Shown here piece after piece: positions 52,442 to 64,000 of a DNA stretch of 64,000 bases. Numbering within the stretch: the stretch's first letter is position 1; every line of letters begins with the position of its first letter. Location: assembly GCA_947384285.1 (NCBI GenBank), contig CANDGI010000015.1, forward strand, positions 1-64,000, written 5' to 3'. The stretch comes from an uncultured Lachnospiraceae bacterium (GTDB lineage Bacteria > Bacillota > Clostridia > Lachnospirales > Lachnospiraceae). The translations under genes and the position numbers were made by a program. The notes below the pieces were generated by a model. That model made no database searches, was not told where the DNA came from, and saw only the letters and a list, made by a program, of their open reading frames with translations.

Positions 52442-53740
52442 TTAACAGTAACGGTCCATCATCATTCCAGAATAAATTGAAGTAATATACGGTGTTACCA
52501 GGTTCTTCCCAGGATTCTTATATGTGACGATAATCTTATCCACATATTTCATCGGATCCAAGGATGCGGTGGTTGCTTTTGTATTTAACAAATTCTTAAA
52601 TTCATTTAACACCGACAAATGCTCCTCGGCATGATCATCAGATACAGACTCTGTAAGTAAAGCCTTATCAATGGAAATCTCACCAGAATCATTTACCAAA
52701 AGCCCCATGCTCTCTAAGCTGTTTTGGAAAGTGAAAGCAGTACTGCTCATGTCACGGTAAAGTTTTACGCTTTGCTGTTGTGAATCGGAATATTTGCTGG
52801 CAGTCTGTAATATAGAATTATAAGAATCCACTAACGTTTGGATATTGTCTGCCATAGCATCCGCGTTGGTTTTAAAACCAATGACTGCAGGACGCCCCTC
52901 TTCGCTTAGGCCCTTGAGGGTTAGTTCAAAAGCATGATTAATGGTAAATGTATTTGAATGGGAAGAACGTTCTGTCCCATCCAACAGGAAAACAGCGTTC
53001 CCCGCTTCTTGGGAAACGTGGTTGATGCCGAGTGTTTCCACAGCAGAAATAGAATCCTGTGATGCCTGCGGAAAAATAGAAAATAAAAAGGGATCGCTGG
53101 AGGTAATCCCGGTGGAAACGGATTCAATCTGCAAAGCGCTTAAATCATTTTCATCTTCGATCACAGAAGCCTTTAACCCGATATCCGCATTTGTAATCAG
53201 GTTTGCCAGCTTGTTTTGGGCGGTATAATTCGTATCCTCTGAATTAATATTAAACTGGAACTCAAACGTAGAGGAACTATTCTCTAAATCAAAAGAATAA
53301 GAACCAGGCCTTAACGCCGAACGGTTTTTATCCAAAAAATTCCCCAGATTAATTTGCGAAGAGGCAAGCTGTTTTACCTCAATGAGAAATTGTTCTGTTT
53401 CGTCTGGTTTCTTAGAGTCCCCGATGTAATCTGCGGAGACAATATCTTCTTGGGAAGAAACAGCGATTTTTTTCTGAAATGCGTTGCCGATGCCCTCTTC
53501 TGCATCTGAAAGGGAAGCAACAACATTTTTGATAATGCGGGTGCTCTCCTTAATGTCTATGGCAAATTTCTTGACATCCCCTGAGTGTTTAATCTTATAG
53601 AGGGGGGAGTCTTTGTTGATTTTTACAATCGTATTATATATATTGCGCAGTTCGCTCTTTTTGTGCGAATCATAACGGGAAGCCGAACGTTTTCCATATG
53701 TGCTTAAATAATAGTTGTAAGCAGTATCAATAGCGGCCAT
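52442..53740 (-). CDS. FliD-like flagellar cap protein, short
   Basis: Protein of 432 residues. The segment NTFTINHAFELTLKGLSEEGRPAVIGFKTNADAMADNIQTLVDSYNSIL matches the C-terminal FliD domain, followed by a helical end. The usual FliD N-terminus (GLGSGLDTxxI) is absent; instead it starts AIDTAYNYYLSTYGKRSAS, so it is an atypical member, shorter than most FliD. Role is probably capping the filament and guiding flagellin assembly. AAAGGAGGGG precedes the ATG and a sigma-28-like promoter lies upstream. Confidence 0.75.
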   Translation of the reverse strand: MAAIDTAYNYYLSTYGKRSASRYDSHKKSELRNIYNTIVKINKDSPLYKIKHSGDVKKFAIDIKESTRIIKNVVASLSDAEEGIGNAFQKKIAVSSQEDIVSADYIGDSKKPDETEQFLIEVKQLASSQINLGNFLDKNRSALRPGSYSFDLENSSSTFEFQFNINSEDTNYTAQNKLANLITNADIGLKASVIEDENDLSALQIESVSTGITSSDPFLFSIFPQASQDSISAVETLGINHVSQEAGNAVFLLDGTERSSHSNTFTINHAFELTLKGLSEEGRPAVIGFKTNADAMADNIQTLVDSYNSILQTASKYSDSQQQSVKLYRDMSSTAFTFQNSLESMGLLVNDSGEISIDKALLTESVSDDHAEEHLSVLNEFKNLLNTKATTASLDPMKYVDKIIVTYKNPGKNLVTPYITSIYSGMMMDRYC

Positions 53741-53838
53741 GCAATTCCCCTCCTTTCATCCTTGAAATCATGCAAAAGCATGGGGGCACAGAATAACTCC
53801 TTGTATAATTGTGTTTTTTCATATATAATTTATATTGT

Positions 53839-53865
53839 ATATCGGATGTTTGCATAAGAATATTA
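53839..53865 (-). promoter_or_regulatory. Sigma-28-like promoter of the FliD-like gene
   Basis: Minus strand: TAAT (53862-53865), 15 bases, TCCGATAT (53839-53846). The -10 is perfect and the -35 has three of four bases. Confidence 0.55.
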
Positions 53866-53902
53866 ATATTTTCTATTGTTTTTTTGAAATTCTGAAAAAG
53901 TA

Positions 53903-53932
53903 TTGACGAAAACGCCCGGAATGTGCTATAGT
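53903..53932 (+). promoter_or_regulatory. Promoter of rpmG-secE-nusG
   Basis: TTGACG (53903-53908), 18-base spacer, TATAGT (53927-53932), about 60 bases before rpmG. Confidence 0.6.
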
Positions 53933-53998
53933 AGACTAGCGATGGAAGTAGGTCTTTTTTTTATGCCTAAAATTAGAAATTAAGTGGAGGTGGAAGTT

Positions 53999-54148
53999 GT
54001 GCGCACAAGAATCACACTGGCATGTACAGAATGTAAACAACGGAATTACAACATGACCAAAGATAAGAAAACTCATCCAGACAGAATGGAGACCAAAAAA
54101 TACTGCAGGTTCTGCAGGAAACACACGTTACACAAGGAAACCAAGTAA
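53999..54148 (+). CDS. rpmG: 50S ribosomal protein L33
   Basis: 49 residues, begins with GTG ([19 protein letters not shown]). The two CxxC pairs (ACTEC and YCRFC) bind zinc. GGAGGT lies 7 bases upstream. First gene of the conserved rpmG-secE-nusG unit. Confidence 0.95.
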   Translation: MRTRITLACTECKQRNYNMTKDKKTHPDRMETKKYCRFCRKHTLHKETK

Positions 54149-54229
54149 TCATATGGAGCAGAGTGAAGGTTAAAATATTTTTGACCGTTCCTGAATAGAT
54201 GGTGCAGTCTGCACCGCTGGAGGTAAAAA

Positions 54230-54436
54230 ATGGGAGAAACCAATACAGAAAAAGCTTCAAAAACGAGCTGGTTCACCGGTCTTAAGGCTGAGTTTAACAA
54301 AATTATCTGGCCGGACAAAAAGTCACTGAGCAGGCAGACAGCTGCTGTGGTAGCTGTTTCTGTTGTATTAGGCTTGATCATTGCTGTATTAGATGTAATC
54401 ATCCGATTTGGCGTGGATAACCTGGTGAAATTATAG
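54230..54436 (+). CDS. secE: Preprotein translocase subunit SecE
   Basis: 68 residues with a single membrane helix (about 38-58) and the amphipathic helix with EFNKIIWPDKKSL before it. Small single-span SecE is typical of Gram-positive bacteria. It stabilises SecY in the membrane. Standard position before nusG; GGAGG precedes the ATG. Confidence 0.95.
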   Translation: MGETNTEKASKTSWFTGLKAEFNKIIWPDKKSLSRQTAAVVAVSVVLGLIIAVLDVIIRFGVDNLVKL

Positions 54437-54452
54437 GAGGCATAGGTAATTT

Positions 54453-54971
54453 ATGGCAGAGGCAAACTGGTACGTAGTTCATACCTATTCAGGTTATGAA
54501 AATAAGGTGAAGGAGAACATTGAAAAAACAATCGAAAATCGGCATCTGGAGGATCAGATCCTGGAAGTAAGGGTTCCGATGCAGAGTGTTGTGGAGATGA
54601 AAAACGGTGTAAAAAAGACCGTAGAGAAAAAAATGTTTCCGGGATATGTTCTGATTAATATGGTTATGAATGATGACATATGGTATGTGGTTAGAAATAC
54701 CAGAGGTGTTACCGGATTTGTTGGTCCGGGTTCCAAGCCTGTACCCCTTACTGAAGCTGAGATGAGGCCATTAGGTATCCAGGTTGACCATAGTGTGGTT
54801 GTGGACTTTGAGGAGGGCGATACCATCAGAGTTATCGGCGGTGTCTGGAAAGATACTGTTGGAGTCATCCAGTCCATGAACCATGGGAAGCAGATGATTA
54901 CAATCAATGTTGACCTGTTCGGCCGTGAAACGCCGGTTGAAATAAGTTTCACAGATATCAGAAAATTATAA
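54453..54971 (+). CDS. nusG: Transcription termination/antitermination factor NusG
   Basis: 172 residues. NGN domain (NWYVVHTYSGYENKV; MFPGYVLINM) and C-terminal KOW domain (FEEGDTIRVIGGVWKDTVGVIQS). It binds RNA polymerase and affects pausing and Rho or ribosome coupling. It is 16 bases after secE. Confidence 0.97.
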   Translation: MAEANWYVVHTYSGYENKVKENIEKTIENRHLEDQILEVRVPMQSVVEMKNGVKKTVEKKMFPGYVLINMVMNDDIWYVVRNTRGVTGFVGPGSKPVPLTEAEMRPLGIQVDHSVVVDFEEGDTIRVIGGVWKDTVGVIQSMNHGKQMITINVDLFGRETPVEISFTDIRKL

Positions 54972-55028
54972 TATGCATAATTGCAAAAAAAAGATGCAGC
55001 AAGTATTTAGTTAAGGAGGAATTTCCAA

Positions 55029-55454
55029 ATGGCAAAGAAAGTACAAGGATATATCAAATTACAGATCCCTGCTGGAAAAGCTACACCTGCACCACCAGTC
55101 GGACCTGCACTTGGACAGCATGGTGTAAATATTGTTGAATTTACCAAACAGTTTAATGCAAGGACAGCTGACCAGGGAGATTTAATTATTCCGGTAGTAA
55201 TTACCGTATATGCGGACAGAAGTTTCAGCTTTGTAACCAAGACTCCGCCTGCACCAGTATTGATTAAAAAGGCATGCAACATCAAATCAGGTTCTGCAGT
55301 ACCAAACAAAACAAAAGTAGCAACTATTTCCAAAGCAAAAGTTCAGGAAATTGCAGAATTGAAGATGCCGGATTTGAATGCTGGTTCTTTGGAAGCAGCC
55401 ATGAGCATGATTGCAGGAACTGCAAGAAGCATGGGAGTTACCGTAGAAGAGTAG
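55029..55454 (+). CDS. rplK: 50S ribosomal protein L11
   Basis: 141 residues, complete. N-terminal [23 protein letters not shown] and C-terminal RNA-binding domain ending [14 protein letters not shown]. Forms the GTPase-associated centre with 23S rRNA. AAGGAGGAA precedes the ATG. Confidence 0.98.
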   Translation: MAKKVQGYIKLQIPAGKATPAPPVGPALGQHGVNIVEFTKQFNARTADQGDLIIPVVITVYADRSFSFVTKTPPAPVLIKKACNIKSGSAVPNKTKVATISKAKVQEIAELKMPDLNAGSLEAAMSMIAGTARSMGVTVEE

Positions 55455-55529
55455 GACGCCTGGCAGCTGGAGGCTGTTGCACGCGGCCGGCAGCCAGCTT
55501 GGCGCAGCTGCTCTATTAGTATTCGCAAA

Positions 55530-55562
55530 ACAGTGGGAGGGGCTAACTCCCGATATTACCAC
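55530..55562 (+). promoter_or_regulatory. Probable L1 autoregulatory site
   Basis: GTGG and GGGAG arms (55533-55539) pair with CTCCC (55547-55551) and CCAC (55559-55562) just before the rplA ribosome site. The interrupted GTGGGAG/CTCCC/CCAC fold resembles the L1 binding site mimic in other rplKA leaders. The preceding 55455-55529 is a GC-rich spacer without a gene. Confidence 0.45.
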
Positions 55563-55580
55563 AAGGAGGTTATTGTAGGA

Positions 55581-56273
55581 ATGAAACGAGGAAAGAAATA
55601 TACAGAAGCTGCAAAAGCGATTGACAGATCAGTGCAGTATGATACAGCAGAAGCAATCAGCTTGGTAAAAGCAGCAGCTGTTGCTAAATTTGATGAAACA
55701 ATTGAAGCCCATATCAGAACCGGCTGCGACGGGCGCCATGCAGAGCAGATGGTTCGTGGTGCGGTGGTATTGCCTCATGGAACAGGTAAAACGGTTAAGG
55801 TTTTAGTATTTGCCAAAGGGGATAAAGTTGATGAAGCTTTGGCAGCAGGCGCTGACCATGTTGGAGGAGAGGAACTGATTCCCAAAATTCAGAATGATGG
55901 ATGGCTGGATTTTGATGTTGTAGTTGCTACTCCTGATATGATGGGCGTTGTGGGCCGTTTAGGACGTGTATTGGGACCGAAAGGTTTAATGCCGAATCCT
56001 AAAGCTGGAACCGTAACCATGGATGTTACAAAGGCAATCAATGATATTAAAGCCGGTAAGATTGAATATAGATTAGATAGAACAAATATTATCCATGTGC
56101 CAATTGGAAAAGCATCTTTTACAGAAGAACAATTAGCGGACAACTTCCAGACCCTTATGGATGCCATCATTAAAGCAAGGCCTTCCGCTTTGAAAGGGCA
56201 GTATTTAAGAAGCGTCACCCTGGCTCCCACCATGGGACCTGGCGTAAAACTTAATACAGCAAAATTTGTATAA
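55581..56273 (+). CDS. rplA: 50S ribosomal protein L1
   Basis: 230 residues, complete: [18 protein letters not shown], the [12 protein letters not shown] motif and the [15 protein letters not shown] end. The ATG at 55581 follows AAGGAGG; a start at 55533 would cross the regulatory stem. L1 binds 23S rRNA at the tRNA exit stalk and often represses its own message. Confidence 0.98.
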   Translation: MKRGKKYTEAAKAIDRSVQYDTAEAISLVKAAAVAKFDETIEAHIRTGCDGRHAEQMVRGAVVLPHGTGKTVKVLVFAKGDKVDEALAAGADHVGGEELIPKIQNDGWLDFDVVVATPDMMGVVGRLGRVLGPKGLMPNPKAGTVTMDVTKAINDIKAGKIEYRLDRTNIIHVPIGKASFTEEQLADNFQTLMDAIIKARPSALKGQYLRSVTLAPTMGPGVKLNTAKFV

Positions 56274-56280
56274 TTTAATG

Positions 56281-56309
56281 TTGACATCTGAAATACACAA
56301 TGTTATACT
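56281..56309 (+). promoter_or_regulatory. Promoter of rplJL
   Basis: TTGACA (56281-56286), 17-base spacer, TATACT (56304-56309). It starts the L10 leader. Confidence 0.8.
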
Positions 56310-56315
56310 GAACAA

Positions 56316-56450
56316 GCATATGACCGAAGACAGCAGGTGCTTTTGAGCGTAACGGTATGGCCTGCCGAGGGAATTTACGGGAAAGTTTTTCCAGTAAATG
56401 AACGAAGATTATTTCCAGCCTCTTTGTCTCGGACAAGGAGGCTGTTTTAT
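56316..56450 (+). ncRNA. L10 leader with attenuator
   Basis: The 56310-56548 region between rplA and rplJ holds no gene but structured RNA. A 12-bp stem with one wobble (56417-56428 with 56432-56443) and a TCG loop, followed by GTTTT, acts as attenuator. The position and structure match ribosomal protein L10 leaders, through which L10(L12)4 represses rplJL. Confidence 0.7.
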
Positions 56451-56548
56451 GCACAGGCCCGTGCAGCAGAAATATACCGCGAAAGCGGCGGACAGCGGAG
56501 AAAAACATTTCCCTGCCCGATTAAATAATATAAGGAGGTGCACAATTC

Positions 56549-57079
56549 GTGGCAAAAGTAGAATTAAAGCAGCCTGTGGTACAGGAAATCTCTGAACAGA
56601 TCAAAGATGCCCAGTCCATAGTGCTGGTGGATTACCGTGGATTGACGGTAGACGAGGATACACAGCTGCGTAAGCAGTTGAGAGAAGCTGGCGTTGCATA
56701 CAAGGTATATAAGAATACATTGATGAATTTTGCATTTAAGGGAACTGAATGTGAAGATATGTGTTCATTGTTGGAAGGACCCAATGCGATTGCTGTTTCG
56801 AAGGATGATGCAACCGCACCAGCGAGAATCCTTGCTAAATTTTCAAAAACAGCTCCTGCATTGGAATTAAAGGCAGGCGTTGTGGAAGGAACTTTCTATG
56901 ATGCTGATGGAATCAAGGTAATTGCTTCTATTCCATCCAGAGAAGAGCTGCTTTCCAAGTTCCTTGGAAGCATTCAGTCACCGATTACCAACTTTGCCCG
57001 TGTTCTTAATCAGATTGCAGAGCAGGGCGGGGAACCAGCTGCAGCAGAGGAAGCTGCTCCAGCGGCTGAAAGCAACTAG
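56549..57079 (+). CDS. rplJ: 50S ribosomal protein L10
   Basis: 176 residues, GTG start after AAGGAGGTG. MAKVELKQPVVQEI, VDYRGLTVDEDTQLRKQLREAGVAYKVYKNTL and an Ala/Glu-rich C-terminal tail that holds L7/L12 dimers. Complete. Confidence 0.98.
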   Translation: MAKVELKQPVVQEISEQIKDAQSIVLVDYRGLTVDEDTQLRKQLREAGVAYKVYKNTLMNFAFKGTECEDMCSLLEGPNAIAVSKDDATAPARILAKFSKTAPALELKAGVVEGTFYDADGIKVIASIPSREELLSKFLGSIQSPITNFARVLNQIAEQGGEPAAAEEAAPAAESN

Positions 57080-57178
57080 CAGCTGGCAAGCTGAGATTGG
57101 CGAGCAGAACATCAAGAAAAGCAGCTAGCGATTGGCAGATTTAAAACTAAAACAAATATAAAATGGAGGTAAACTATA

Positions 57179-57556
57179 ATGGCAAAATTAACAACAGAAG
57201 AATTTATCGAAGCTATTAAAGAGTTAAGCGTATTAGAGTTAAATGATTTAGTAAAAGCATGTGAGGAAGAATTCGGCGTATCTGCAGCAGCAGGCGTTGT
57301 AGTTGCAGCAGCAGCTGGAGACGGTGCAGGCGCAGCAGAAGAGAAGACTGATTTCAATGTAGAATTGACAGAAGTCGGCCCCAACAAAGTTAAGGTAATC
57401 AAGGTTGTCCGTGAAGTTACCGGACTTGGCCTGAAGGAAGCAAAAGAAGTAGTTGACAATGCTCCGAAGGTAGTAAAAGAAGGCGCTGAGAAGGCAGAAG
57501 CAGAAGATATCAAAGCAAAATTAGAAGCAGAAGGCGCAAAGGTAACTTTAAAATAA
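57179..57556 (+). CDS. rplL: 50S ribosomal protein L7/L12
   Basis: 125 residues. N-terminal dimerisation part, Ala-rich hinge (about 40-58) and the C-terminal factor-binding domain ([31 protein letters not shown]). ATGGAGGTAAAC precedes the ATG. Confidence 0.98.
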   Translation: MAKLTTEEFIEAIKELSVLELNDLVKACEEEFGVSAAAGVVVAAAAGDGAGAAEEKTDFNVELTEVGPNKVKVIKVVREVTGLGLKEAKEVVDNAPKVVKEGAEKAEAEDIKAKLEAEGAKVTLK

Positions 57557-57579
57557 TTGCGGCTTGGCAAATTAAGGAT

Positions 57580-57630
57580 AAAAACAGCATTGCATTTTCC
57601 ATGGGAACGTGGGAAGGCATGCTGTTTTTT
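57580..57630 (+). terminator. Terminator after rplL
   Basis: Stem AAAAACAGCA (57580-57589) with TGCTGTTTTT (57620-57629) and T-run. It separates rplJL from the inserted sigma/anti-sigma pair. Confidence 0.65.
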
Positions 57631-57746
57631 GGTTTTCGATAAATTTTCCTTTTTTTAAGTTTTTGATAGATTTCCTTTCTGCCATCCGTAATAATAAGTG
57701 TAACACAAAACAAACCGGCGCGCAGGTTTGGAAAAGAGGATAATTT

Positions 57747-58298
57747 ATGAAGATTGGAGAAAAAAATTATATTCAGCAATTACAATTGCACAATGAAAAG
57801 GCGCTCATGTATGTAATCGATGCATATGGCGGATTGCTGATGGCGGTGATCCGCAAACATCTTTTCAGTCTGCCAGAACGGCAGGAGGAATGCTTTGATG
57901 ATGTGCTCCTGAAAATCTGGCAGAATATTTCCGACTTCGATGAGAAGAAGAATTCATTTAAAAACTGGGCGGCGGCCATCGCAAGATACCGGGCCATTGA
58001 CTACCTGCGCCAGTACCAGCGGGAGCTGTCAACCGTCAGCATTGAAGATGCGGTGATTGTCCGGGAGGACAATATGCTGGCTGGGATGATAGAAAAAGAG
58101 ATATCAGAAGAAGTGGAAAAAATGCTGAGTTTCTTAAAACCTTCGGACCGGGAATTATTTTTGAAAATCTATATAGAAGAGAAGACGGTGGATCAGGTCA
58201 GTGAAGAAACGGGAATGAAAAGAGAAGTAATTTACAACCGCTTGTCCAGAGGGAAGCATAAGATACGAAGGCAGTTTGGAACGGAAAGAGGTGTTTAA
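57747..58298 (+). CDS. ECF-type sigma factor
   Basis: Sigma-70 family protein of 183 residues. Region 2 (about 10-95; CFDDVLLKIWQNISDFDEKKNSFKNWAAAIARYRAIDYLRQYQRE) and region 4 (about 125-180; FLKPSDRELFLKIYIEEKTVDQVSEETGMKREVIYNRLSRGKHKIRRQ) only, as in ECF factors. It is co-encoded with a membrane anti-sigma protein one base downstream. A TGTAAC (57699-57704) with CGCA 16 bases on could be its own promoter, but this is weak. Its place between rplL and rpoB is unusual. Confidence 0.9.
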   Translation: MKIGEKNYIQQLQLHNEKALMYVIDAYGGLLMAVIRKHLFSLPERQEECFDDVLLKIWQNISDFDEKKNSFKNWAAAIARYRAIDYLRQYQRELSTVSIEDAVIVREDNMLAGMIEKEISEEVEKMLSFLKPSDRELFLKIYIEEKTVDQVSEETGMKREVIYNRLSRGKHKIRRQFGTERGV

Positions 58299-58299
58299 T

Positions 58300-59484
58300 A
58301 TGGCAAAAAATATTTACGGATTACTAAATGAGATAGAGACTGATTTTAGCGAATATGAAACAATAGAATTATCCTCCAAAGAAAAAGAAAGACATAAACA
58401 GAGAATTTTGATGGAGGTAAAAAGGATGGAAAAAAGAAAAGAAAATAAAAAGGCCAAAGCATGGAAAATCGCAGTGGGAGCAGCGGCAGCCTGCGTCATT
58501 ACAGTTGGCGCTTTCAGCATTACAAATCCTGTACAGGCACAGGAACTGTTCAGCAATGTGTTTGGAAAACTTATCGAAAACGCTCAAGGGGAAAAATACG
58601 AGAAGGAAGATACCGAAAGGTACAAAAAGATTGGCGAGAATGCAGTGGCTGTCCAGGAAGAAGTAGATAAGCGCCAGGAAGAAGGTTATATATTGACAGC
58701 AGAGAATGATGGTGTTTCCATTTCTGTATCTGATGTATACTGTGATGGATACGTTCTATATTATACCACCACTCTTAAGACTGACCGTGAAGATTTAGCG
58801 AATGCAGATGGAATTATCCTGGAGAAAAAAACAGGGGAGCCTTATAACATCAAAGTGAATGGAATGGATATCGTAGACGTGATTCGGCCTTTTGAAAGGT
58901 CAAAGGATGGAACCTTTGCAGCTGTTCATCAAATGGATTTGATGAGTCCCCATTCCTTGGATTTGTCCAAGGGAACCGAAGAGCCAGTGGATTTGGGAAT
59001 TGGTGAAAATGATACGGTAGTGGTAGACTGGACAGTGCATGAACTAATCGGACAGCTTTGGGATAGCTGGGATGCTCAGGGAGAATATGAGAGCACAGGA
59101 GATATCACAGGCGAATGGCATCTCCGGTTTCCGGTAACTGTTGACACATCCAAAAACCAAGCCTTTGATATCAATCAAGAGGAAAATGGTATCTTGGTGA
59201 AACGTGGCGTAAAGACAAAGGCAGGACTTGTTCTTGAAGTAGAACTGCCGGATTTTAGGAATGAGCCATATAATGATAAATATAATGATCCAAACATAGG
59301 AATTAAGGATAGTGAAGGAAATTATCTCCAGTGGCTGAATCAGCAAACAGATCTTCGTGAAGACGGGACATGTACCACTCAGATTATGGTGCTGTATGAC
59401 GGGCAGAAGGATTTATCTTTCCATGTTTCTACTAGAGATAAATATCAAAATCAAATTGCAGATATTGGTTTTCAGGTGCCCTAA
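58300..59484 (+). CDS. Anti-sigma factor, DUF4179 family
   Basis: Protein of 394 residues. Cytoplasmic N-terminus (about 1-54) for sigma binding, one membrane span (about 55-76), and a large extracellular part with the DUF4179 region (NPVQAQELFSNVFGKLIENAQGE onwards) and a beta-rich domain. DUF4179 proteins hold ECF sigma factors at the membrane until a signal arrives. The start at 58300 with GAGGTG upstream follows the sigma stop at once; the frame is open from 58276. Confidence 0.85.
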   Translation: MAKNIYGLLNEIETDFSEYETIELSSKEKERHKQRILMEVKRMEKRKENKKAKAWKIAVGAAAACVITVGAFSITNPVQAQELFSNVFGKLIENAQGEKYEKEDTERYKKIGENAVAVQEEVDKRQEEGYILTAENDGVSISVSDVYCDGYVLYYTTTLKTDREDLANADGIILEKKTGEPYNIKVNGMDIVDVIRPFERSKDGTFAAVHQMDLMSPHSLDLSKGTEEPVDLGIGENDTVVVDWTVHELIGQLWDSWDAQGEYESTGDITGEWHLRFPVTVDTSKNQAFDINQEENGILVKRGVKTKAGLVLEVELPDFRNEPYNDKYNDPNIGIKDSEGNYLQWLNQQTDLREDGTCTTQIMVLYDGQKDLSFHVSTRDKYQNQIADIGFQVP

Positions 59485-59571
59485 CAAAAGATAGGGTTAT
59501 ATTCCAGATGCTGCAGGAAAAGAAAACGTTGAGTGTTAGTGCTGCGGCGGATGTCTCGTATTGAGATACGG

Positions 59572-59629
59572 ACGGAAAGACAGGATAGCCCTTTGCCACG
59601 CAAAATGGGCAATCCTGTCTTTCCGTTTT
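59572..59629 (+). terminator. Terminator of the sigma operon
   Basis: 15-bp stem (59572-59586 with 59612-59626), inner GCCC/GGGC pairing, followed by TTTT. The rest of 59485-59844 holds the rpoB promoter and leader and a 12-C run (59662-59673). Confidence 0.85.
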
Positions 59630-59661
59630 CATCCAAAAAGAAAAATAATTCCTAGCTTCCC

Positions 59662-59673
59662 TCCCCCCCCCCC
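59662..59673 (+). repeat. Run of 12 C before the rpoB promoter
   Basis: Homopolymer of 12 C residues, 22 bases upstream of the -35 box of rpoB. Long G/C runs slip during replication and are also error-prone in sequencing. Confidence 0.9.
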
Positions 59674-59695
59674 GTAAACTTTTCCAAAAAAATCC

Positions 59696-59725
59696 TTGAC
59701 ACGAAATCTGCAGTTGTGCTATCAT
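59696..59725 (+). promoter_or_regulatory. Promoter of rpoBC
   Basis: TTGACA (59696-59701), 18-base spacer, TATCAT (59720-59725), about 115 bases before rpoB. Confidence 0.65.
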
Positions 59726-59844
59726 ATAGGGTGCACTATTGTGATAAAGTGTGCTTATTATAATTAATCATAGATAAACAGATAGAAAGCGTACTTTATA
59801 AATTATGGATTGTTGTAAATAAGAAAACGAGAGGTGAAACGTCA

Positions 59845-64000
<4,156 letters not shown>

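Overview
The window looks like a chromosomal segment of a motile, low-to-middle GC Gram-positive anaerobe, most likely a Lachnospiraceae member (Clostridium cluster XIVa). Support comes from the gene order rpmG-secE-nusG-rplK-rplA-rplJ-rplL-rpoB-rpoC, strong AGGAGG ribosome sites, a DUF4179-type sigma/anti-sigma pair, GH36 galactosidase, YhaO/YhaN-like pair and flagellin genes. The species cannot be fixed from sequence reading alone.

Layout. 1-2.9 kb: two AT-rich genes of unknown function, the first with a phosphoribosyltransferase-like loop. 3.2-11.5 kb: housekeeping genes: GH36 alpha-galactosidase (minus strand), TcdA-like tRNA dehydratase, a YhaO/SbcD-like phosphoesterase with altered metal motifs, a YhaN-like ATPase, a class A penicillin-binding protein. 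11.5-18.4 kb: Uma2 nuclease, then a minus-strand unit of FtsX-type permease, ABC ATPase, sensor kinase and response regulator, with a three-repeat GTGAC operator before the ABC genes and a duplicated promoter before kinase and regulator. 18.4-19.8 kb is decayed DNA with insertion-sequence and Uma2 remnants.

19.8-53.8 kb is a flagellin and flagellin-glycosylation island. It opens with a sigma-28-type promoter and flagellin, then Maf (DUF115), NeuD, NeuB, a glycosyltransferase, an FkbM methyltransferase, NeuC and NeuA: a complete route to a CMP-nonulosonic acid. Into this is set an acyl-activation and reduction module (FabZ-like dehydratase, acyl ligase, LuxE, LuxC, LDH/MDH-like enzyme, later an acyl carrier protein, a ThDP enzyme and a second NeuB). 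This is the most unusual content. The distal part carries a PtmE-like nucleotidyltransferase, LegB dehydratase, a GT-D and a DUF3880 glycosyltransferase, a second short flagellin and a FliD-like protein. Several stretches are decayed, including a dCTP-deaminase anti-phage gene interrupted by one in-frame TGA and an ATPase/methyltransferase remnant.

53.9-64 kb: the conserved ribosomal-protein and RNA polymerase cluster, with an L1 site, an L10 leader, and a sigma/anti-sigma pair inserted between rplL and rpoB; rpoC runs off the end.

Non-coding highlights: two related loci at 18.94-19.05 and 37.87-37.98 kb, each with a sigma-28-like promoter, GGA motifs and a terminator (candidate small RNAs), a CsrA-like hairpin in the flagellin leader, a four-copy 77-78 bp hairpin repeat array before the second flagellin, and an approximately 650 bp element with terminal inverted repeats.
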